From Agelaius tricolor (Eukaryota; Chordata; Aves; Passeriformes; Icteridae), in NCBI GenBank assembly GCA_023055355.1, contig JALJCS010000015.1, forward strand, positions 21,875,516 through 21,939,515: a DNA stretch of 64,000 bases, in the 5' to 3' direction. Each line of letters opens with the position of its first letter. Positions within the stretch are counted from its first letter, which is position 1. The notes under the pieces are model-generated. The model did not search any database, was not told the origin of the DNA, and saw only the letters and a list, made by a program, of their open reading frames with translations. A program made the translations under genes and the position numbers. This document shows positions 58,939 through 64,000 of this stretch, one piece after another.

Positions 58939-60231
58939 AGGGAGAGGGTTTCTCCTCAGCCTCACCAGAGCCTTTGCCGGGCAGGGCAGTTCCAACCCAT
59001 CTCCACGTTCTCGGGAACTTTGCGTCGTCCGCCTTCCTCGACTCGACGTCGTCACAGATCTTTCCCCCGAGGAGCTCGCCTTCAGGTCCGGAGCCACGGC
59101 CACGGTCACCCGGCAGTCGGCTTCCTTCTCTAGGCTCGCCGAGCCTCTCGAGCATCCTCTTAACTGCTTCGGCACTAACTTCTTTTAATGAGTTATGTTT
59201 CATCATCACGTGCCATCATCATAGGGCTTTCTTTCCTTTGGCATCATCGGCCTCTGGCTCATCTTGCGCTACGAATCTTGGGTCCATAAGTTGAAAGTGC
59301 TAGGCAGTTTACTCGTGTCTCTGTTATGCCATCCGTGTCTATGTTGTGTCGTCCGTGTTATGTAGTCTGTGTCTATTGTCTTCCGTGTCATAGGCCTTTG
59401 TTACATCTTGACGCTTTACAGGCACTATTTTGTGCCATATAGGCAGTATTTTACTCACATTCCTTCCCAGATATAGCTTATTCTGGCATCTTTACATTTT
59501 TACTCTTTGAGACAGGAAAGGATTACAAGATTTTCTCATCCATCTTCCTTCTCACTACCAGCTTTGGTAGTGCTTTTTTTTCCATGCCATTCTCTTGGAC
59601 TTCTAGAGGGAGTGTCTTACACCCTCCTCAAGTGACTGCAGTTGTTCTGTAGGTTCCATCTTCTCAAAGGGTATGGGGCCCAACAATTAATCTTCCACAG
59701 AGTTATCTCAAGTCTTGGCTTATATTGCGTGTACCTATGTTGGCTTGTATTGCGTGTAGCTATATTGCATGTACCTTTGTTGGCTTATATTGTATAGGCT
59801 TATATTGTATATACTTATATTGCGTGTACCTGTGTTGGCTTGTATTGTGTGTAGCTATATTGCATGTACCTTTGTTGGCTTATATTGTATATACTTATAT
59901 TGCGTGTACCTGTGTTGGCTTGTATTGTATAGGCTTATATTGTATATACTTATATTGCGTGTACCTGTGTCGGCTTATATTGTGTCTACTTACACTGTAT
60001 GTACACTTGCACTGTATGCGTTTGCTTATATTGTATGTACTTATAATATACCACTTATGATTGGAGCTGCCCTGCCCTGGCATGTAGTCATAGTTAGGTA
60101 GAACAGTTGTAAAAACTTTACTGTTCATCTGTCTTTTATGGGATATTGGGTAGAAAATTTATTGGTCCAGAGTGGGGAAAATTCCTAGCTGTCAGCCACA
60201 AGTTGACCAATTCCTGTCGTCTCACAGGTCC
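58939..60231 (+). other. Unassigned DNA after the 58.7-kb exon-like block
   Basis: Follows the stop of the hypothetical ORF. GC-rich at first, then AT-rich, with short phrases such as TGTCGTCCGTGT repeated at 59.3-59.4 kb and the minisatellite listed separately. No gene recognised. Confidence 0.35.
59715..60045 (+). repeat. Minisatellite of TTATATTG/GTGTAC words
   Basis: Repeats of about 17-20 bp (TTATATTGTATATACTTATA, TTGCGTGTACCTGTGTTGGC) are arranged in a higher-order period of about 85-105 bp. Some open frames through it are artefacts. Confidence 0.88.
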
Positions 60232-60361
60232 TCGAGGCTACCGATTTCCCCAGAATCTACCATTCGACGTCAAGGAGCGGCAGCCAGAAGACGCGTCGAA
60301 GCACGTTCTTCAGCGTCTCGAGTAAGGGCCACAGCGAGCCTGTAAGCAGGAAGAGCGTGTG
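60232..60361 (+). other. Exon-like block, two frames open
   Basis: It follows an acceptor (CGTCTCACAG) and has a possible donor GTAAGG at 60,321. Two plus-strand frames remain open for 38-43 codons. One is Arg/Ala-rich (STIRRQGAAARRRVEARSSA) and the other Ser-rich (SGSQKTRRSTFFSVSSK). This CpG-rich block could be a terminal coding exon, but the evidence is weak. Confidence 0.25.
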
Positions 60362-60506
60362 AGCGTGTGTGAGAGCACATGACTGTGTCTGTCTGTGTCC
60401 ACTCGTCTCTGTGTGTGTGAGCACATGCTGACTAGTTTTAACCTTGTGTATGTGACTTTTGCTTTTCAGGTTTTGTAATTCATTTTTAAATTTAGAATAA
60501 AAAATC

Positions 60507-60544
60507 CCCAGCCGGGGGGTTTTTTTTTTTCCCCCCCGGCTGGG
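60507..60544. terminator. G/C stem-loop, unit 1
   Basis: Arms of 13-14 nt around an oligo-T loop, directly after AATAAA. A very stable inverted repeat. Calling it a terminator is an inference from position. Confidence 0.4.
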
Positions 60545-60857
60545 TTTTTTTTTCCTCGGTCCCGGTCGGTCTGAGAGGTGACGTTCATCGCCAAAGTTTG
60601 GGCACAGACCATCCAGGGACCGGGGTTTTCGTCAGGCAGGAGGATTTTTTTGGAGGCTCCCGGGACCCACGTTCCCGAGGAGCGGCTCGAATGCGTGCCG
60701 GGGGTTAGCAGAGAGGTTGAGGTGTGAGCGAGGGTGGGTTTGTGTGTAAGCTGAAGGAGGTGTGTGTGTGTGTATGTGTGTGTTGAAGGGTTGTAACCTT
60801 ATATGACTTTTGCTTTTCAGGTTTTTCAAATCATTTTTAAATTTAGAATAAAAAATC

Positions 60858-60897
60858 CCCAGCCGGGGGGTTTTTTTTTTTTTCCCCCCCGGCTGGG
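60858..60897. terminator. G/C stem-loop, unit 2
   Basis: Same structure as in unit 1, with a longer oligo-T loop. Confidence 0.4.
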
Positions 60898-61210
60898 TTT
60901 TTTTTTCCCGGGTCCCGGTCGGTCTGCGAGGCAACATTCATCACCAAAGTTTGGGCGCAGACCGTCCAGGGACCGGGGTTTTCGTCAGGCAGGAGGATTT
61001 TTTTGGAGGCTCCCGGGAACCGCGTTCCCGAGGAGCGGCGCGAATGCGTGCCGGGGGTTAGCAGAGCAGTTGAGGTGTGAGTCAGCGTGGGTTTGTGTGT
61101 AAGCTGAAGGAGGTGTGTGTGTGTGTATGTGTGTGTTGAAGGGTTGTAACCTTATATGACTTTTGCTTTTCAGGTTTTTCAAATCATTTTTAAATTTAGA
61201 ATAAAAAATC

Positions 61211-61250
61211 CCCAGCCGGGGGGTTTTTTTTTTTTTCCCCCCCGGCTGGG
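61211..61250. terminator. G/C stem-loop, unit 3
   Basis: Same structure, identical arms to unit 2. Confidence 0.4.
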
Positions 61251-61557
61251 TTTTTTTTTCCCGGGTCCCGGTCGGTCTGCGAGGCAACATTCATCACCAA
61301 AGTTTGGGCGCAGACCGTCCAGGGACCGGGGTTTTCGTCAGGCAGGAGGATTTTTTTGGAGGCTCCCGGGAACCGCGTTCCCGAGGAGCGGCGCGAATGC
61401 GTGCCGGGGGTTAGCAGAGAGGTTGAGGTGTGAGTCAGCGTGGGTTTGTGTGTAAGCTGAAGGAAGTGTGTGTGTGTTGAAGGGTTCTAGGGTTGTAACC
61501 TTATGACTTTTGCTTTTCAGGTTTTTCAAATCATTTTTAAATTTAGAATAAAAAATC

Positions 61558-61597
61558 CCCAGCCGGGGGTTTTTTTTTTTTTTCCCCCCCGGCTGGG
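61558..61597. terminator. G/C stem-loop, unit 4
   Basis: Same structure with one G fewer in the left arm. Confidence 0.4.
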
Positions 61598-61740
61598 TTT
61601 TTTTTTCCCGGGTCCCGGTCGGTCTGCGAGGCAACATTCATCACCAAAGTTTGGGCGCAGACCGTCCAGGGACCGGGGTTTTCATCAGGCAGGAGGATTT
61701 TTTGGAGGCACCCGGGAACCGTGTTCCTGAGGACCAATGA

Positions 61741-62160
61741 TTGCTGGGGAGTAATTTAGCAGTTGTGATGGCAGTGATGGTGAGTTTGTGTGTAAGCTGA
61801 AGGGGGTGTTAATGGTAGATGAGTGTTGTTTTCTGTGTGCTTTTGTTGTTTTGGGTTTCCTGTAACAATAAATCAACATCTAATGAAAATAGAAAAAGGT
61901 TATTGCTTTGTGTTAATATGTGTATTGCTCTGTATTGCATTTGCCTTACCTGTTGCATTTTGCTGTGCTGCTCTGTATTGCTGCTCTGCATTTGCATTAA
62001 CTGCTTCATTTTGCTGTATTGCTCTATATGTAAATTAGACTTTGACCAGTGTGTCTATGCATTGTATCTGCATTTGCACTTGTATACACTGTTTCCATGT
62101 ATTTTGCTGATGTATAAATAAAAGCATTCTTTCAATAAAGTTGAGTCACCCTTAATAAAG
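61741..62160 (+). other. AT-rich segment ending in clustered poly(A) signals
   Basis: Short repeated words (CTGTATTGC, CATTTGC) precede three AATAAA hexamers between 62,112 and 62,156. This is a plausible 3' end for the candidate transcription unit. Confidence 0.45.
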
Positions 62161-62990
62161 ATACCCCCTGCCCTTCCTTTCCCCACCGTGGCTCCTGTCT
62201 TTTTTTGGTGTGGTTTTGTCATTTCTTTCCACTGTATTTCTTCCTTTTGCTCCTCACTTTACTGTTCTATTTCTAACTTAACTTCCATCTATCTCTAACC
62301 CTTTGTTTCTGTTTTCTTTATCACTGTCAATCTCAGTCTTCTTGCTTCTTTTTCTCTGTGTTCTCCTTTTCCTTGTTTTGTGTTTTTTTGCTCTTAGTCT
62401 TTTCCTTTTTCACCCTACTCCTAAGTTTTCACTTTCACTCTAATCCTAACCACTTTCCTTTCCCTCTAACTCCTGTCCTTCTTCAGTTCTCCCACCCTCC
62501 TTTTCCTGTCTCACTCTGTCTTCCTGTTTTATTTTCTTCTGTCTTTTCCTCTCTGTCTCCTCTCCCTCTCTGTCTTTCCCTCTGTCTGTTCTCTCCTCCT
62601 CTCTTCTTTCTCTGTCTTTGTCCCTGTTCTCTCCTCTTCTCTCTGTCTTTTCTCCTCTCCCTCTATTTTTCCAACTCTTTGCTTCTCTCTTTTCTCTTTG
62701 CTTCTCTCTCTCCTTCTTCCCCCCCCTCTGTCTCTCTCCTTCTCTTTTCTCCTCTCCCTCTCTTTTTTCCAACTCTTTGCTTCTCTCTTTTCTCTTTGCT
62801 TCTCTCTCTTTTCTCTCCTTCTTCCCCCCCCTCTGTCTCTCTCCTTCTCTCTTCTCTCTCTCCTTCTCTCTTCTCTCTCTCTCTTCTCTCTCTCCTTCTC
62901 CTTTCTCTCTCTCTCTCCCTCCTTCTCCTTTCTCTCTCTCTCTCTCCTTCCTTGTCTTTCTAACTTTGTTTTCCTTTCTAGCTTTAGATT
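62161..62990. repeat. Pyrimidine-rich (CT/TTC) tract
   Basis: The plus strand is almost entirely C and T from about 62,450 to 62,960, with CTCTCT, TCCTTCTTCCCCCCC and CTTTGCTTCTCTC words repeated. Open frames on both strands are low-complexity artefacts. Confidence 0.9.
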
Positions 62991-62996
62991 AAAAAA

Positions 62997-63100
62997 GCAG
63001 CAGTAGAAACTTTCAGGCTCCCTGGGAGTAAAAAAAGAAAAAAAAAAATTAAAAAACCAAACCATTTACTCCCCGGGAGCCTGAAATTTCCTACTGCTGC
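62997..63100. repeat. Inverted repeat with 36-bp arms
   Basis: The left arm 62,997-63,033 (GCAGCAGTAGAAACTTTCAG, GCTCCCTGGGAGTAAA) is complementary to the right arm 63,065-63,100 except for about three positions. An A-rich spacer of about 31 bp separates them. It resembles a fold-back element. Confidence 0.9.
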
Positions 63101-63128
63101 ACCAGACATATAGTTTTTCTTCTTTTTA

Positions 63129-63145
63129 CTATATACAGTATATAG
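63129..63145. repeat. Perfect 17-bp odd palindrome
   Basis: CTATATAC-A-GTATATAG. Confidence 0.8.
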
Positions 63146-63283
63146 GGACCCCTCCCACCCCAGGTGCCAGTAATCAGTAGCCATCAGGCAAACCCCACCC
63201 CCATGGCTGCCCCCCTCACCAGACCCACCCCCCTGCTAGCCAGCACCCCACCCCATGCCATTTACATATAGATCGTGCACTCA

Positions 63284-63470
63284 CAGCGCCACCTGCCGTT
63301 TACTCGCGAGTACTGCACTCACAGCGCCACCTGCTGCTCGCCGGCCGGTACTGCACGCACAGCGCCACCTGCTGCTCGCCGGCCGGTACTGCACGCACAG
63401 CGCCACCTGCTGCTTGCCGGCCGGTACTCCATGCACAGCGCCACCTGCCGCTTACCCCGCAGTACTGCAC
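63284..63470. repeat. Five 38-bp tandem units with CTCF-type core motif
   Basis: CAGCGCCACCTG occurs at 63,284, 63,322, 63,360, 63,398 and 63,436, exactly 38 bp apart. In the middle three the motif is GCGCCACCTGCTGC, whose reverse complement matches the CTCF core CCASYAGRKGGCRS at 13 of 14 positions. The rest of each unit contains GCCGGCCGGTACTGCA or a variant. Confidence 0.9.
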
Positions 63471-63486
63471 CCGCGGCGCGCCCCGA

Positions 63487-64000
63487 TGACGTCACCAGCG
63501 CGACACACCCCAGAAAGGACCCCAGTGCGCAGGCGTCCCCCCCCAATCGCCCGATCGAAACGGCACCCCCCACCCCGCACCCCCCGGACCCCCGCGCGCC
63601 CCGCCGCCGGCCCCACACAAACCGGAACGCCATTCCAGCCCCACCTGACCCGCAAAAACTGCGCAAAACCCCCCCAAAACCCCGAAAAAAAATCCCGGTC
63701 CCGGCGGCCGCCATTTTGCCGCAAATGACGTCACCCGGCCCGCCGCCATATTGTCCCCCGTACCACGTGACCCCCCCTCGCGGCCGCCATCTTGCCCCCC
63801 CGCACCACGTGACCCCCCGCGGCCGCCATTTTGCTGCCGTAAATGACGTCACCCCGCACGGCCGCCATTTTGCCGTAAATGACGTCACTCCGTATGGCCG
63901 CCATCTTGACCCCCGCGGCCGCCATATTGCCGTAAATGACGTCACCCCCCGCGGCCGCCATATTGCCGTAAATGACGTCACAGAGCACTCGCCGCCATCT
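63487..64000. promoter_or_regulatory. CpG-rich array of CRE, E-box and YY1-type motifs
   Basis: TGACGTCA (CREB/ATF) occurs at 63,487, 63,726, 63,844, 63,880, 63,937 and 63,973. CACGTG (USF/MYC-type) occurs at 63,764 and 63,806. GCCGCCATNTTG (YY1; the reverse complement fits AANATGGCGGC) occurs at 63,707, 63,742, 63,783, 63,822, 63,861, 63,897, 63,918 and 63,954. A ninth is cut by the window end at 63,991. YY1 sites are mostly 35-41 bp apart. The array looks like a repeat-built promoter or enhancer and may continue past the window. Confidence 0.8.

Larger units (their letters stand above)
60454..61740 (+). repeat. Four tandem 347-353-bp units with acceptor, AATAAA and G/C hairpin
   Basis: Units start at 60,454, 60,805, 61,158 and 61,505. 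Each has GACTTTTGCTTTTCAG (acceptor-like), then about 40 bp later AGAATAAAAAATC, then an inverted repeat CCCAGCCGGGGGG-(T)10-14-CCCCCCGGCTGGG. Next come GGTCCCGGTCGGTCTG, GCAGACC, GGGACCGGGGTTTTC and a CpG-rich tail. The fourth unit is diverged at its end. Each unit therefore looks like a small 3' terminal exon followed by a hairpin. Confidence 0.92.
50435..62160 (+). other. Candidate spliced transcription unit with tandem exon-like blocks
   Basis: Many short segments here are bounded by a pyrimidine tract plus AG and by GTGAGT/GTGAGC-like donors, all on the plus strand. The blocks are 50,696-50,815; 51,206-51,260; an F-E-C-D series repeated in the tandem units; 58,315-58,358; 58,460-58,503; 58,585-58,625; 58,707 onward; and 60,232 onward. 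F blocks begin at 51,809, 53,532, 55,223 and 58,040. E blocks are 51,951-51,992, 53,673-53,700, 55,364-55,405 and 58,179-58,220. C blocks begin at 52,087, 53,788 and 55,488. D blocks begin at 52,345, 54,039 and 55,685. Three AATAAA hexamers cluster at 62,112-62,156. One path gives an open frame from ATG 50,791 to a stop at 58,938. I do not recognise the product, and it could be a long noncoding RNA. Confidence 0.4.

Noticed and set aside
60632..61737. Repeated open frames of about 100 codons on both strands in the 353-bp units
   Set aside because: They run through the G/C hairpin and poly-T tracts and are mirrored on the opposite strand, which is expected from an inverted repeat rather than a protein.
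62358..63065. Open frames of 100-200 codons rich in Ser/Leu/Phe or Glu/Arg/Lys
   Set aside because: Low-complexity translation of a CT tract on both strands.

Overview
The window looks like avian nuclear DNA, probably from a songbird-type genome. It has intron-containing vertebrate genes, short CR1-type LINE tails, several LTRs and a decayed gamma-like provirus. The left half is a conserved gene block and the right half has the character of a chromosome end. All exon models were read by hand from the sequence, with no database search.

Left part (1-24,300): three intact genes sit in the order I recall for mammalian 16q23. GABARAPL2 is on the minus strand (four exons, 117 aa). TMEM231 is on the plus strand (seven exons, 320 aa). 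A CHST5/CHST6-type carbohydrate sulfotransferase is on the plus strand (393 aa in one coding exon). GABARAPL2 and TMEM231 diverge from a shared CpG-rich promoter that carries an RFX X-box, two NF-Y boxes and a CRE-like site. The last TMEM231 intron has U12 (minor spliceosome) signals and apparent AT-AA ends.

Middle part (24,300-32,300): an unassigned CpG island contains another perfect X-box. Beyond it lie an intron-retaining NAA20 fragment killed by a stop codon, a short interstitial TTAGGG array, and a likely solo LTR.

Repeat part (32,300-49,000): an LTR with a tandem repeat near its end; a roughly 4-kb inverted repeat whose AT-rich arms enclose an array of 27/28-bp units; a defective minus-strand provirus (gag, protease/RT and env remnants); a plus-strand LTR; and three copies of a subtelomere-like block containing degenerate TTTTAGGG repeats.

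Right part (50,400-64,000): five degenerate tandem units of 1.2-1.7 kb carry exon-sized blocks, each bounded by AG and GT. A TATA-like promoter lies upstream. Downstream are more exon-like blocks, four tandem 347-353-bp units (each with an acceptor, AATAAA and a G/C hairpin), and clustered poly(A) signals. One splice path gives an open frame of 197 codons with no relative I recognise. The window ends in five 38-bp units carrying a CTCF core motif, then a CpG-rich array with six TGACGTCA, two CACGTG and nine YY1-type motifs. I consider the 50-64 kb region the best candidate for undescribed biology: a repetitive subtelomeric transcription unit beside an array promoter that resembles mammalian TERRA promoters in layout only.
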